From NCBI GenBank assembly GCA_964612065.1, contig CAZTCD010000004.1:1-64000 (forward strand): a stretch of DNA of 64,000 bases, given 5' to 3'. The stretch comes from JAKFYM01 sp964612065. Its GTDB lineage: Bacteria > Bdellovibrionota > UBA1018 > CAIPTA01. The translations under genes were made by a program, and so were the position numbers. Positions 50,310 to 60,676 of the stretch are shown here, one piece after another (the first letter of the stretch is position 1; every line of letters starts with the position of its first letter). A model generated the notes under the pieces. It saw only the letters and a program-made list of their open reading frames with translations. It made no database searches and was not told the DNA's origin.

Positions 50310-51473
50310 CTAATTGTTTCCGTACTGCCGGCGAGGCAGGCTGACGAGGAAGGTGGTTCCCTCCCCTGGCTTGCTTCGGGCGGTAATACTCCCGCCGTGC
50401 CTCTCCACGATTCTGCGGCACACAGCGAGCCCCACGCCCGTGCCCTCATATTGATGCTTCCCGTGAAGACGCTGAAAAATCGTGAAGATGCGGTCGAGGT
50501 ATTTTTCCTCGAATCCGATTCCGTTATCGGCAACCGATACCACCACATTTCTTCCTTCGAGCGTGGCACTGATCAGTACCTGGGGAGGCAAACCCGGGCG
50601 GTGAAACTTGATGGCGTTGGCCACAAGATTCTGAAACACCTGCCTTAGCTGAACGGCATCCGCATCGATCACCGGGAGCTCGCCCTTTTCCACCCGGGCC
50701 CCCGTTTGCTCCACCCGGAGCTCGAGATCGCTGATCACATCGGCGATCACCTGGTTCAGATCCGTAGGCACGAAAGGTTTGGCCTGCGTGGTAACGCGCG
50801 AATAGGTAAGAAGATCATCGATCAGCCGCCGCATCCTTCCGGCGGAAACCAGCATCCTCTCCAGGAAATCCTTGGCTTCGTCCGGAAGGTAGGCTCCATA
50901 GCGGGTTTTGAGGCGATCGCCGAATGCCTGGATCTTGCGAAGCGGTTCCTGGAGATCATGGGCAGCCACGGAAGCAAAATCCTGCAGCTCCCGGTTGCTG
51001 AGCTCCAGCTTTTCCGCATACACCCGGAGCTGTTCCTCTGCCTGCTTCCTCTGCGTGATTTCGTAGCGGATCGAAACGTACTGAAAGGTTTTCCCCGTTT
51101 CATCCGCGAAGGGCACGATGGTGGTATGCACCCAGTAGAGCGAGCCGTCTCTGGCGCGGTTGCGGATTTCGCCTTCCCAGATTTTGCCGCTGGAAATGGT
51201 TTTCCAGAGATCTACGAAAAACTCCTGGTTGTGATAGCCCGAGTTGATGATGCGGTGATTTTGGCCGATCAGCTCTTCGCGGGAATATTTCGAGATCTCG
51301 CAGAATTTATCGTTCACGTGCACGATCTGCCCGGCGCGATCCGTAACGGCCACGATGGCACTTTTGTCCAAGGCGTGACGCACTAAGCTAAGCTCTTTTT
51401 CAGCAGAGATGGGCAGCAAATTCTTTTCCTTTATGCTGAGAGAATCACTACCTATTTTCCGCCTGGAATTCAA
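50310..51473 (-). CDS. PAS-domain sensor histidine kinase
   Basis: The 387-residue cytosolic kinase has a PAS domain (about residues 30-140: IVAVTDRAGQIVHVNDKFCEISKYSREELIG ... YWVHTTIVPF), a short coiled coil, HisKA with ASVAAHDLQEPLRKIQAF (His172), and HATPase with NLVANAIKFH, VSVADNGIGFEEKYLDRIF and GTGVGLAVCRRIVERHGG. The DLQEPLRK H-box is that of phytochrome-type kinases that pair with Rcp1-like regulators, as encoded next. No haem, flavin or bilin ligand can be assigned. It heads a three-gene signalling operon. Confidence 0.9.
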   Translation of the reverse strand: MNSRRKIGSDSLSIKEKNLLPISAEKELSLVRHALDKSAIVAVTDRAGQIVHVNDKFCEISKYSREELIGQNHRIINSGYHNQEFFVDLWKTISSGKIWEGEIRNRARDGSLYWVHTTIVPFADETGKTFQYVSIRYEITQRKQAEEQLRVYAEKLELSNRELQDFASVAAHDLQEPLRKIQAFGDRLKTRYGAYLPDEAKDFLERMLVSAGRMRRLIDDLLTYSRVTTQAKPFVPTDLNQVIADVISDLELRVEQTGARVEKGELPVIDADAVQLRQVFQNLVANAIKFHRPGLPPQVLISATLEGRNVVVSVADNGIGFEEKYLDRIFTIFQRLHGKHQYEGTGVGLAVCRRIVERHGGSITARSKPGEGTTFLVSLPRRQYGNN

Positions 51474-51577
51474 ACAACTTAGCTTTCGACAGCGTTAGAA
51501 TGCGGACCGATCGCCAGAGAGCCACGTTACTGACTCGAATTCATCATCTGTGCTCCGGGCCCCACCCCCCTTTCCTC

Positions 51578-51594
51578 TTGGCATCCATCCTGCT
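51578..51594 (+). promoter_or_regulatory. candidate sigma-54 promoter of the activator gene
   Basis: TTGGCATCCATCCTGCT has -24 TTGGCA and a -12 CTGCT (consensus TTGCT) with exact spacing. It would start transcription near 51605, leaving a leader of about 97 bases that contains the palindrome at 51639. Confidence 0.45.
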
Positions 51595-51638
51595 CTATGG
51601 GACCTAATACCCAATTTATGGGCTTTCAGGCATTGGTG

Positions 51639-51655
51639 CGGGACAACTTGTCTCA
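51639..51655. promoter_or_regulatory. YGRGACA palindrome upstream of the activator gene
   Basis: CGGGACA-ACT-TGTCTCA is the most symmetrical copy of the repeated site in the window (two half-sites, 3-base centre). It sits 47 bases before the ATG of the NtrC-type gene, downstream of the candidate promoter, a position suited to autoregulation. Confidence 0.55.
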
Positions 51656-51701
51656 GCATCATGACTTATAAGCCCAAGGCATTTATTGAAGTGGACTACC
51701 T

Positions 51702-53150
51702 ATGAAAGAATTTAAAGCGCGCATCGTAATCGTGGACGACGACCAGGAAATGAGGTCGCTCTTGAAGGATTACCTTAACAACGAAGACTACGAAACCAAG
51801 GAGTTTCCGGTGGCCACCGACGCTCTCGAAGCCTTGAGCCCTGGCGGATTGCTCGGCGCCGATCAATCCGAAGGCGATATCGATCTCATCATTTCCGACA
51901 TCAAAATGCCGCAGATGGACGGCCTGGAGTTCACCTCCCGCCTCCAGCAGCTTCGCCCCGAGATCCCTGTGATCCTGATCACCGCCTTCGGCTCGATCGA
52001 AACCGCGATCGAGGCCATGCAGAGAGGCGCCTTTCACTATGTGGTGAAGCCCTTCAAGCTGGCTGAGATGGGAGTGCAGGTGGCCAGAGCCGTGGAGCAC
52101 CGCAAGCTCCAGCGCGACAACACCGCCCTTCGGCAGGAGGTGAAGCGCAACTTCTCCATGGGCAAGGTAATCGGCAAGAGCGCCGCCATGAAAGCCATCT
52201 TCGATCTTGTGGGCCGGGTGAGCGGAGCCACCGCCAACGTGCTCATCACCGGCGAAAGCGGATCAGGCAAAGAGATGGTGGCCCGGGCCATTCACGAGAG
52301 CGGCCCAAGGGCTTCCCACCAGTTCGTGGCCATCAACTGCACCGCCATTCCGGAAACCCTTCTCGAAAGCGAGCTCTTCGGCCACGCCAAGGGTTCTTTC
52401 ACGGGCGCCATCCAGAGAAAGCGCGGCCTCTTTGAGGAGGCCGAGGGCGGAACCCTTTTCCTCGACGAGATCGGCGATATGAATCCGCAGCTGCAATCGA
52501 AGCTTCTCCGAGTAATTCAGGAGAAGAAGGTTCGGGCCGTGGGCGATAACGTGGATAAGCCAGTGAACGTTCGCATCGTGGCCGCCACCCACAAGGATCT
52601 GAAGGCTGCGATAAAGGAAGGCCGCTTCCGCGAAGACCTCTACTACCGCCTCTCGGTGATCCCGATCGTGATTCCTCCCCTGAGAAACCGCAGGGACGAT
52701 ATCCCCCTCCTGGCCGACCACTTCCTGAAAAAGTACTCGGCTCTCAACAATTCTCCCGTGAAAGGCTTTACCAAGAGGGCCGTGGCCAAACTCATGGGCC
52801 AGAAATGGGAAGGAAACGTGAGAGAGCTGGAAAACGTGGTGGAGCGGGCCGTGGTGCTTTGCCAAAACCCGCTGATCGACGAGGCCGATGTTCCGAACCC
52901 GGACACGCAAAGCCCCGACAGCTTTTTCTCTTCCGCCACCGGAGATTTCCCCACCATCAACCAGCTCGAAGAGCGCTATATCCGGGTGATCCTGGAAAAA
53001 ACGGCCGGCCGGAAAGACAAAGCCGCGCAGATCCTGGGCATCAACCGCCGCACCCTCTACCGGAAAGAACGAGAGTACGGCATGGTGGACTCCAACTCCC
53101 CCGAGGAGGAGGACCTTGAAGCCGCCGCCGCAGTGGAAGCCACGGAGTAA
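51702..53150 (+). CDS. NtrC-family sigma-54-dependent response regulator
   Basis: A 482-residue activator in three parts. The receiver (IVIVDDDQEMRSLL, phospho-Asp in LIISDIKMPQMDG) carries a short Gly-rich insertion before the phospho-Asp strand. The AAA+ core has Walker A GESGSGKEM (about residue 183), the sigma-54 contact loop GSFTGA (about 231, a common variant of GAFTGA), Walker B TLFLDEIGDM and the Arg-finger region RFREDLYYRLSV. A Fis-type HTH (DKAAQILGINRRTLYRKEREYG) lies near the end. It is the only sigma-54 activator in the window and the natural candidate to bind the YGRGACA sites. Confidence 0.93.
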   Translation: MKEFKARIVIVDDDQEMRSLLKDYLNNEDYETKEFPVATDALEALSPGGLLGADQSEGDIDLIISDIKMPQMDGLEFTSRLQQLRPEIPVILITAFGSIETAIEAMQRGAFHYVVKPFKLAEMGVQVARAVEHRKLQRDNTALRQEVKRNFSMGKVIGKSAAMKAIFDLVGRVSGATANVLITGESGSGKEMVARAIHESGPRASHQFVAINCTAIPETLLESELFGHAKGSFTGAIQRKRGLFEEAEGGTLFLDEIGDMNPQLQSKLLRVIQEKKVRAVGDNVDKPVNVRIVAATHKDLKAAIKEGRFREDLYYRLSVIPIVIPPLRNRRDDIPLLADHFLKKYSALNNSPVKGFTKRAVAKLMGQKWEGNVRELENVVERAVVLCQNPLIDEADVPNPDTQSPDSFFSSATGDFPTINQLEERYIRVILEKTAGRKDKAAQILGINRRTLYRKEREYGMVDSNSPEEEDLEAAAAVEATE

Positions 53151-53172
53151 GTTCGCTTTTTAGCGAGCTCCC

Positions 53173-53568
53173 CTAAGGAAGAAGCTTCTTGAGCTTCTTC
53201 CAGGTTTTTTTATCGAAGCTCCACTCCAACTCGAAGCCCACGATAGAGCCCGTCCACGGGCTGGCCTTGCCGGTATAGTGGAAGAGGTCTTCTTTGGGTT
53301 CCATAAGCTTGAGTTTCACTTCCAGAGGACGCTTGTTCTTCCGCAGAATCCGGATCTTCACGGCCCCCGGCCGGGCCCCCGGGCTCTCCTGCACCACCTT
53401 CACCTCATTCATCTCCTGGCTGTAGCTCACGCGGAACCGCTCGTCCGGCTCTTCGGGCGAATGCACGGTTTCGTCGATCACCAGCGGTCCTGGCTTGGTT
53501 TCTGCCGAAGAGGCCGGCAGCGCCAGGAAAGAGCACAGTAGAGCCGGGACGATCAGAAGGCGCATCAT
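53173..53568 (-). CDS. small secreted protein of unknown function
   Basis: The ATG at 53568 has AGGAG 8 bases upstream; readings starting further up are not supported. The 131-residue product has a signal peptide (LLIVPALLCSFLALPASS). The mature part looks like one beta-sandwich (VRVSYSQEMNEVKVVQE-like strands, KIRILRKNKRPLEVKLKLMEP, SIVGFELEWSFDKKTWKKL) with no Cys in the mature chain. No family is recognised. It is convergent with the activator gene and may be driven by the sigma-54-like promoter at 53672. Confidence 0.55.
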   Translation of the reverse strand: MMRLLIVPALLCSFLALPASSAETKPGPLVIDETVHSPEEPDERFRVSYSQEMNEVKVVQESPGARPGAVKIRILRKNKRPLEVKLKLMEPKEDLFHYTGKASPWTGSIVGFELEWSFDKKTWKKLKKLLP

Positions 53569-53671
53569 GTAAGGATCTCCTGTCAGTGGCCGGAGCGCCG
53601 GAAACACGCGAGCAAAACCTCTAGTGTCTCCCGCCGCAGGGCCCGGGGAATGGGTTCTATAACGTCAGCTT

Positions 53672-53688
53672 TGCCATGCTCTCGCCAA
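53672..53688 (-). promoter_or_regulatory. weak candidate sigma-54 promoter of the 131-residue secreted protein gene
   Basis: On the reverse strand: TTGGCGAGAGCATGGCA. The -24 TTGGC is good, the -12 TGGCA has one mismatch, and the spacing is exact. The leader would be about 94 bases. Confidence 0.4.
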
Positions 53689-53726
53689 TGTCTCCAAACA
53701 GCAACACCCCCCAGCATGATTACGGC

Positions 53727-53764
53727 TGAGCAAGCTCGACCCCTCCGCGAGACATTTTTGCTCG
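53727..53764. promoter_or_regulatory. paired YGRGACA-like sites
   Basis: CGAGACA at 53748 continues as CGAGACA-TTT-TTGCTCG, a near-palindrome. A weaker TGAGCAA starts 21 bases to its left. They lie 40-75 bases upstream of the reverse-strand -24 box and also upstream of ccoI. Confidence 0.4.
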
Positions 53765-53858
53765 CTCCTGTTTCGGGATACAATCCGGGCATGGCAAAAT
53801 GCCCAGCCCGAATAGCGAATCACAGGCACGAGTTCTGCAATTGAAGGCATTAAACCTT

Positions 53859-56237
53859 ATGTCCTCGAACGTAAAGAGCCCCCAGGCTCCTGCCTGCCTG
53901 CATTGCGGACTGCCCTCCCTGCGCCACTCGAGCTTTTGCTGCCCGGGTTGCGAGAGCGTGTATTCGCTTCTTATGGAAAGAAACCTGGGCCACTTTTACA
54001 AACTACGCGAGGCAAATTCCTTCCGGCCCCCCGCCCCCGCTCCGGATCCTTCCACGCTAAACTCCGACAGCCCTTTCGAAAAAATAGCTTCCCGATCCAA
54101 AGCCCGTTTTTATCTGCAGGGCATCCATTGCCTGGGCTGCCTCTGGCTGCTCGAAAAACTTCCCGAGATCGAACCCCGCATCCTTGAAGCCCGCCTGGAC
54201 ATGGCCCACAACATCCTCGAAGTGAAAATCCAGGACGGGGAAATCGGCTGGGCTGAAGTGTCCGGCTGGATCTCCCGGCTCGGATACCAGGCAAAGGCTC
54301 TGGACGAAGGGGAAAAGGCAGAGGACGCAAGAAAGCAGGAACACGGGGCACAGCTCCTCCGCTTGGGCGTGGCCGCCTTTGGAGCCGGAAACATCATGCT
54401 CCTCACGATCTCCATCTACGCTGGCGCCGATCCTCTATGGTCGCGGAACTTCGCCTGGCTATCGGCCCTCCTCGCCGCTCCGGTTTTGCTCTATAGCGCC
54501 GGGCCTCTTTACCTTTCCGCCTTCGGCCCTCTCCGCAGGGGCCAGCTTTCGATCGATCTTGCCATCGTGATCGCGCTTTTAGCGGGTATTGCCACGAGCA
54601 TCGCCAGCTTGTTGCGAGGCGAGCCTGGAGGAATCTATTTCGACTCCCTCTCCATGCTCGTATTCCTGCTGCTCTCCAGCCGCTATCTGCTGCAGAGGAT
54701 GCGGGAATCCCTCGCCAGCTCCGCGCCCTGCCTGGCGTTTCAGGAAAACGAACGCTTCGAGCGGACCCTTCCCAAGCCCGCTCGCGTGAGCGCAAGCGAT
54801 CTTAAGCCAGGCGACGAGATCCAGTTGCGCACGGGCCAGGTGCTGCCGGTAGACGCTATACTGCTTGAACCAGGGAATACTTATCTGGACCTTTCGCTCC
54901 TCACGGGCGAAAGTATTCCAGTGAAGTTTCGGCAGCAGGAGCGAGTGGAAGCCGGCAGCAAGCTTGAAGGGAAAGCCTCTCTCTTCCGTGTGGCATCGAT
55001 TGCTTCCGAGAGCCGCCTTTCCGGCATACTGCAGCAGATCCGCGCCTATGAGCTCCACCGCAGCCCTTCCGTGGATTTCGCTGACCGGATAGGCCGGCGC
55101 TTCGTATTGGCCGTACTCGGCCTTTTCGCCATCCTTCTTTTCTGGAACCCCTCCGGAGAGGGCCTCTCCCGTGCGTTGGCGCTGGCGATTGTCACTTGCC
55201 CTTGCGTGCTGGCATTCGCGATCCCCCTCACCCTCACCCGTTCCCTGCAGAAAGCCGCCCGGAGAGGCATTCTCTTCCGGGATTCGGCGCGCATGGAAAC
55301 ACTCGCCTCGGCCAAGCAGGTCTTCCTCGATAAAACGGGCACCCTCACCACCGGCCTTTTCTCCGTGAAGGAATGGAAACGGGCCCACGGAAGCCTCGAG
55401 GAAGCCAAGGCGGCGGCCGTGGCTCTCGAACGCCACTCCTCTCACCCCATCGCCAGAGCCGTTTTACGCGACACGAATCCAGAGAACGAAATCCCAAACG
55501 CCACGGAAGTGAAAGAAGTGCAGAGCTACGGCATTTCTGGAAACATCGCGGGAAAGGAATGGAAGGTGGTGCGCTCGGAAACCCCTTCGTCCCCCGGGGA
55601 GAACTGCGTGGAGATTCTCTGCGACGGGATCCTGAGAGCGGAGCTGGTACTCGGTGACGCGCTCCGCCCCGAAGCGCCTCTGGTCCTGCAGGAACTAGAG
55701 AAACTCGGCCTCTCCGTGCACCTGCTTTCCGGTGATAGCGCGATCAATACCGGCGCCATCGCCTGGAAGCTCGGCATTCCTTCCTGGCAGGCCGGCTTGA
55801 AACCGGAAGACAAAGCCAGGATTCTTTCCGAGAGCGCGCAAGGCGGAACCATCATGGTGGGCGATGGCGCCAACGATGCCGTGGCCTTTCGGGCGGCCGA
55901 CGTAAGCATAGCGATGCAAGGAGCCGTGGAGCTCAGCCTCCGGCATTCCGATATCCTTCTCACCCGCCCGGGCCTCGCCTCCCTGCTCGACTCCATCCTT
56001 CTGGCACGTTCCACGATGAGGCTCGTGAAACAAGGCTTTGCTCTTACCCTCGCCTACAACCTCCTGGCCGGCTCGCTCGCCGTGGCCGGAATGATGCAGC
56101 CACTGTTGGCCGCTATATTGATGCCGATGAGCGCCCTCAGCGTTTTCGCCTATATCAGCTGGCGCACGGGCACGCTGCCCCGCCTGGTTCTCCCCTCGGC
56201 AGAGCTGCCCTCTTTACGGGAAAGGAGGGCCACGTGA
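53859..56237 (+). CDS. ccoI: copper-transporting P-type ATPase of cbb3 oxidase assembly
   Basis: The start at ATG 53859 (AGG 10 bases upstream) gives 792 residues. The N-terminus has the CcoI/FixI Cys cluster (CLHCGLPSLRHSSFCCPGC), then an HMA domain with GIHCLGCLW near residue 90. Eight helices include the ion motif TCPCVLAFA near 445; DKTGTLTTG near 490 is phosphorylated, HPIARAV is the nucleotide His motif, and GDGANDAVAF near 668 is the hinge. CcoI moves copper outward for the CuB centre of cbb3 oxidase. It is first in the cco cluster and overlaps ccoS (GTGA). Confidence 0.93.
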   Translation: MSSNVKSPQAPACLHCGLPSLRHSSFCCPGCESVYSLLMERNLGHFYKLREANSFRPPAPAPDPSTLNSDSPFEKIASRSKARFYLQGIHCLGCLWLLEKLPEIEPRILEARLDMAHNILEVKIQDGEIGWAEVSGWISRLGYQAKALDEGEKAEDARKQEHGAQLLRLGVAAFGAGNIMLLTISIYAGADPLWSRNFAWLSALLAAPVLLYSAGPLYLSAFGPLRRGQLSIDLAIVIALLAGIATSIASLLRGEPGGIYFDSLSMLVFLLLSSRYLLQRMRESLASSAPCLAFQENERFERTLPKPARVSASDLKPGDEIQLRTGQVLPVDAILLEPGNTYLDLSLLTGESIPVKFRQQERVEAGSKLEGKASLFRVASIASESRLSGILQQIRAYELHRSPSVDFADRIGRRFVLAVLGLFAILLFWNPSGEGLSRALALAIVTCPCVLAFAIPLTLTRSLQKAARRGILFRDSARMETLASAKQVFLDKTGTLTTGLFSVKEWKRAHGSLEEAKAAAVALERHSSHPIARAVLRDTNPENEIPNATEVKEVQSYGISGNIAGKEWKVVRSETPSSPGENCVEILCDGILRAELVLGDALRPEAPLVLQELEKLGLSVHLLSGDSAINTGAIAWKLGIPSWQAGLKPEDKARILSESAQGGTIMVGDGANDAVAFRAADVSIAMQGAVELSLRHSDILLTRPGLASLLDSILLARSTMRLVKQGFALTLAYNLLAGSLAVAGMMQPLLAAILMPMSALSVFAYISWRTGTLPRLVLPSAELPSLRERRAT

Positions 56238-56416
56238 GCGTGCTCTTCGTCCTGATCCCGATGGCGCTCCTGCTGGGACTGCTTTTTCTGTTCGGCTTCC
56301 TATTGGCGGCGAAAAACGGGCAGATGAATGATTTGGAAACCCCGGCCTACCGGGCCTTGATCGACGACTCGGAATCAATGAAAGGAAAGAATGATGTCTG
56401 CGAACGGCAACCTTAG
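56234..56416 (+). CDS. ccoS: cbb3 oxidase maturation protein CcoS
   Basis: A 60-residue protein starting at GTG within the ccoI stop. One helix (VLFVLIPMALLLGLLFLFGFLLA) is followed by a short cytosolic part with the CcoS-like NGQMNDLETPAYRALIDD (typical: GQFDDLExPAxRiL-D). CcoS is needed to insert copper and haem b into CcoN in other bacteria. It overlaps the start of ccoNO by 26 bases. Confidence 0.88.
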   Translation: MSVLFVLIPMALLLGLLFLFGFLLAAKNGQMNDLETPAYRALIDDSESMKGKNDVCERQP

Positions 56417-58523
56417 ATACGACGACGAGATCGTCAAGAAATTCGCCCTGGCCACGGTGGTTTGGGGTTTCGTGGCCTTTCTGCTCGGGGTGCTGATCGC
56501 CTCCCAGATGGCCGAGTGGCGGCTGAACTTCGGCATTCCGTGGCTCACCTTCGGAAGGCTGCGCCCCTTGCACACCAACGCAGCGATCTTCGCTTTCGCA
56601 GGTAACGCGATCTTTGCCGGCATTTATCATTCCTCACAGCGGCTGCTGAAAACACGCATGGGTTCGGACCTTCTGAGCAATATCCACTTCTGGGGCTGGC
56701 AGCTGATCATCGTGAGCGCAGCGATCACCCTCCCCCTCGGCTTCACCCAGGGCAAGGAATACGCCGAGCTCGAATGGCCGATCGATATCGCCATCACCCT
56801 GGTTTGGGTGGTTTTTGCCGTGAACCTCTTCCTTACTCTGGCCAAGAGAAGAGAGCAGCATATCTATGTGGCGATCTGGTTCTACATCGCCACGATCATC
56901 ACGGTGGCCGTTCTCCACATCGTGAACTCCCTCTCCCTGCCCACCTCGCTCCTGAAAAGCTACCCGATCTATGCGGGCGTGCAAGACGCTCTCGTGCAAT
57001 GGTGGTACGGCCACAATGCCGTGGCGTTCTTCCTCACCACGCCCTTCCTGGGGCTGATGTACTACTACATCCCCAAAGCGGCGGAACGGCCGGTATACTC
57101 CTACCGGCTCTCGATCATTCACTTCTGGTCGCTCGTATTCATTTATATCTGGGCGGGCCCCCACCACCTCCTGAATACCGCCCTACCCAACTGGGCCCAA
57201 ACCCTAGGAATGACCTTCTCCCTCATGCTCTGGGCCCCAAGTTGGGGCGGCATGATCAACGGCCTCCTCACCTTGCGCAGCCGCTGGGACAAAGTGCGCA
57301 CCGATCCCGTGCTGAAGTTCCTTATCGCCGCCGTGACATTTTACGGCATGAGCACCTTCGAAGGACCTCTGCTTTCCATCAAGAGCGTGAACTCTCTCGC
57401 GCACTATACGGATTGGATCATCGGCCACGTGCACGGCGGCGCTCTGGGATGGAACGGCTTCCTCACTTTCGGAATGCTCTACTACCTCGTGCCTCGCCTC
57501 TGGCGCACGCAGCTTTATTCCAAAGCGCTTGCCACCGCCCATTTCTGGCTCGGCACCCTCGGAATCGCCCTCTATATGCTCTCCATGTGGACCTCCGGGA
57601 TCACCCAGGGCCTGATGTGGCGAGGCGTAGATGCCAGTGGCAAACTTCTCTATCCCGACTTCGTGGAAACGGTGATGCGCATCGTTCCGCTTTACTGGGT
57701 AAGGGCGGCCGGTGGGCTCATGTTCCTCACAGGCTTCCTGCTGATGGTATTCAATCTCTGGCGCACCATCGCGGCGGCTCCTGCTGCGGAAGCCGGCGAT
57801 ACTCCTCCTGAAGGAAACCGGATCCCTCTTGCACAGGTGATGCAGGAAAAAGGGCACCGTTCCCTCGAAGGGATGACCACGGTATTCACCACCCTCGTTG
57901 TGGTGGCTGTACTGGTAGCAAGCGCCTGCTCGCTCCTGCCGAGCTTCCTCACTCCAGCCCGCTACGATCTGCCCACGATGATCCGTCCCTATACGGCTCT
58001 CGAGATCGCAGGGCGGGATATCTATGTGCGCGAAGGCTGCTACCTCTGCCACTCCCAGCAGATCCGCACCATGGTAAGCGAGGTGCTTCGTTATGGGCCC
58101 GCTTCCACGATGGAAGAAAGCGCTTACGATCGCCCCTTTCAATGGGGATCCAAGCGCACCGGCCCTGATCTTGCGCGAGTGGGCAAGAAATATCCTGATC
58201 TATGGCACTACCGCCACATGATGGATCCCCGCGAGGTAACTCCGAAATCCCTCATGCCGGCTTATAAATGGCTCGGTAAGGATAAAATCGCTTTCGAGGG
58301 CTTACCCCGAAAAATGGAAGTGATGCGAACCCTCGGAGTTCCCTATACGAACTACGAGGTGGAAAACAGCGAGGATCACGCCAGGGCGCAAGCCAAGCGG
58401 ATCGCTGAGGAGCTACAGGCACAGGGTGCGCCCGCAGGCCTCGAAAACAAGGAGATCACCGCTTTGATCGCCTACCTGCAGTCGCTCGGCCAGCTCGGCC
58501 GGATGAAGACAGCGGAAAAATAG
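56391..58523 (+). CDS. ccoNO: fused cbb3 oxidase subunits I and II (CcoNO)
   Basis: The 710-residue protein joins two subunits. Residues 1-480 are CcoN, with haem b and CuB ligands in LRPLHTNAAIFAF, WYGHNAVAFFL, WAGPHHLLN and WIIGHVHGGALGWNG. After a helix (TTVFTTLVVVAVLVASACSLL), residues from about 520 are the CcoO haem domain: EGCYLCHSQQIRTM (CxxCH near 548), FQWGSKRTGPDLARVG and the axial Met in KSLMPAYKWL. The oxidase reduces O2 to water with high affinity and pumps protons. Fusion into one chain is a known but minority arrangement. AAAGGA precedes the ATG. Confidence 0.93.
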   Translation: MMSANGNLRYDDEIVKKFALATVVWGFVAFLLGVLIASQMAEWRLNFGIPWLTFGRLRPLHTNAAIFAFAGNAIFAGIYHSSQRLLKTRMGSDLLSNIHFWGWQLIIVSAAITLPLGFTQGKEYAELEWPIDIAITLVWVVFAVNLFLTLAKRREQHIYVAIWFYIATIITVAVLHIVNSLSLPTSLLKSYPIYAGVQDALVQWWYGHNAVAFFLTTPFLGLMYYYIPKAAERPVYSYRLSIIHFWSLVFIYIWAGPHHLLNTALPNWAQTLGMTFSLMLWAPSWGGMINGLLTLRSRWDKVRTDPVLKFLIAAVTFYGMSTFEGPLLSIKSVNSLAHYTDWIIGHVHGGALGWNGFLTFGMLYYLVPRLWRTQLYSKALATAHFWLGTLGIALYMLSMWTSGITQGLMWRGVDASGKLLYPDFVETVMRIVPLYWVRAAGGLMFLTGFLLMVFNLWRTIAAAPAAEAGDTPPEGNRIPLAQVMQEKGHRSLEGMTTVFTTLVVVAVLVASACSLLPSFLTPARYDLPTMIRPYTALEIAGRDIYVREGCYLCHSQQIRTMVSEVLRYGPASTMEESAYDRPFQWGSKRTGPDLARVGKKYPDLWHYRHMMDPREVTPKSLMPAYKWLGKDKIAFEGLPRKMEVMRTLGVPYTNYEVENSEDHARAQAKRIAEELQAQGAPAGLENKEITALIAYLQSLGQLGRMKTAEK

Positions 58524-58538
58524 GAAGGAGCAGGAAAG

Positions 58539-58715
58539 ATGAAACAAGCATTTCTCGCGAATTTTCCCTACGTGAGCATGGCCATCGTAGGCCAGCTGCT
58601 CTTCATGTCGGTTTTTATCGCCTCCATTTTTTGGGTATTCCGCCGCGGATCGAAAGAGCTCTACGCGGAGCTCGCATCTTTGCCTCTGGACAGAAAGGAC
58701 AGCCGTTATGAGTGA
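58539..58715 (+). CDS. ccoQ: small cbb3 oxidase subunit CcoQ
   Basis: A 58-residue protein, 15 bases after ccoNO, with GAAGGAG and AGGAAAG sites upstream. One helix (MAIVGQLLFMSVFIASIFWVF) is followed by a short charged tail ending near DRKDSRYE. Size, single helix, basic residues after the helix (RRGSKELYAEL) and position between ccoNO and ccoP identify it as CcoQ/FixQ, which stabilises the complex. It overlaps the ccoP start by 8 bases. Confidence 0.85.
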   Translation: MKQAFLANFPYVSMAIVGQLLFMSVFIASIFWVFRRGSKELYAELASLPLDRKDSRYE

Positions 58716-59280
58716 CCGGGAACGGGAAGCGGAGATTCTTCCGCACGATTATGATGGGATTCAGGAGTTCGACAATCCCTTGCCGAACTGGTGGCTGCTC
58801 ACGTTTTACGGAGCCATCGTGTTCTCTTTCCTCTACATCGGCTACTACCATTTCGGCAGCGGCCCGAGCCTGATAGATGAGATGAACGCCGATCTCGCCC
58901 ACGTGGCTGCTTTGGCCGAGGCTTCGCGGGCCTCCGCTCCGCCGCCCAACGAGGAGGAGCTGAACGCGGCCTTCGCGAATCCCGGCACCCGGGCGCAAGG
59001 AAAACAGCTCTACGTGGAAAAATGTGCTGCCTGCCACGGCAACGATGGGCAGGGAATGATCGGCCCCAACCTCACCGACCGTTTCTGGATCCATGGAGAT
59101 GGCACGCTATCGGCCTTGATCCAGGTGATCAACGAAGGCGTGGCGGAGAAAGGAATGCCTCCCTGGGGGCCCCTCCTCACGCGTGAGCAGCTCGTGGCCG
59201 CGGCGGTACATGTGAAGAGCCTGGCGGGCACTAAACCAGCCAATCCGAAAGAACCTCAAGGAACGGAGATCAAGAATTAA
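58708..59280 (+). CDS. ccoP: cbb3 oxidase subunit CcoP with a single haem c
   Basis: The 190-residue protein has the CcoP N-terminal segment (HDYDGIQEFDNPLPNWWLLTFYGAIVFSFLYIGYYH) with its helix, then one cytochrome c domain: KCAACHGNDGQGMIGPNL (CxxCH near residue 106) and the axial Met in AEKGMPPWGPLL. Standard CcoP (about 290-310 residues) has two haem domains; the second CxxCH is absent here. Electrons must therefore pass through one haem to CcoO. Its stop is followed directly by ccoG. Confidence 0.93.
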   Translation: MSDREREAEILPHDYDGIQEFDNPLPNWWLLTFYGAIVFSFLYIGYYHFGSGPSLIDEMNADLAHVAALAEASRASAPPPNEEELNAAFANPGTRAQGKQLYVEKCAACHGNDGQGMIGPNLTDRFWIHGDGTLSALIQVINEGVAEKGMPPWGPLLTREQLVAAAVHVKSLAGTKPANPKEPQGTEIKN

Positions 59281-59281
59281 T

Positions 59282-60656
<1,375 letters not shown>

Positions 60657-60676
<20 letters not shown>

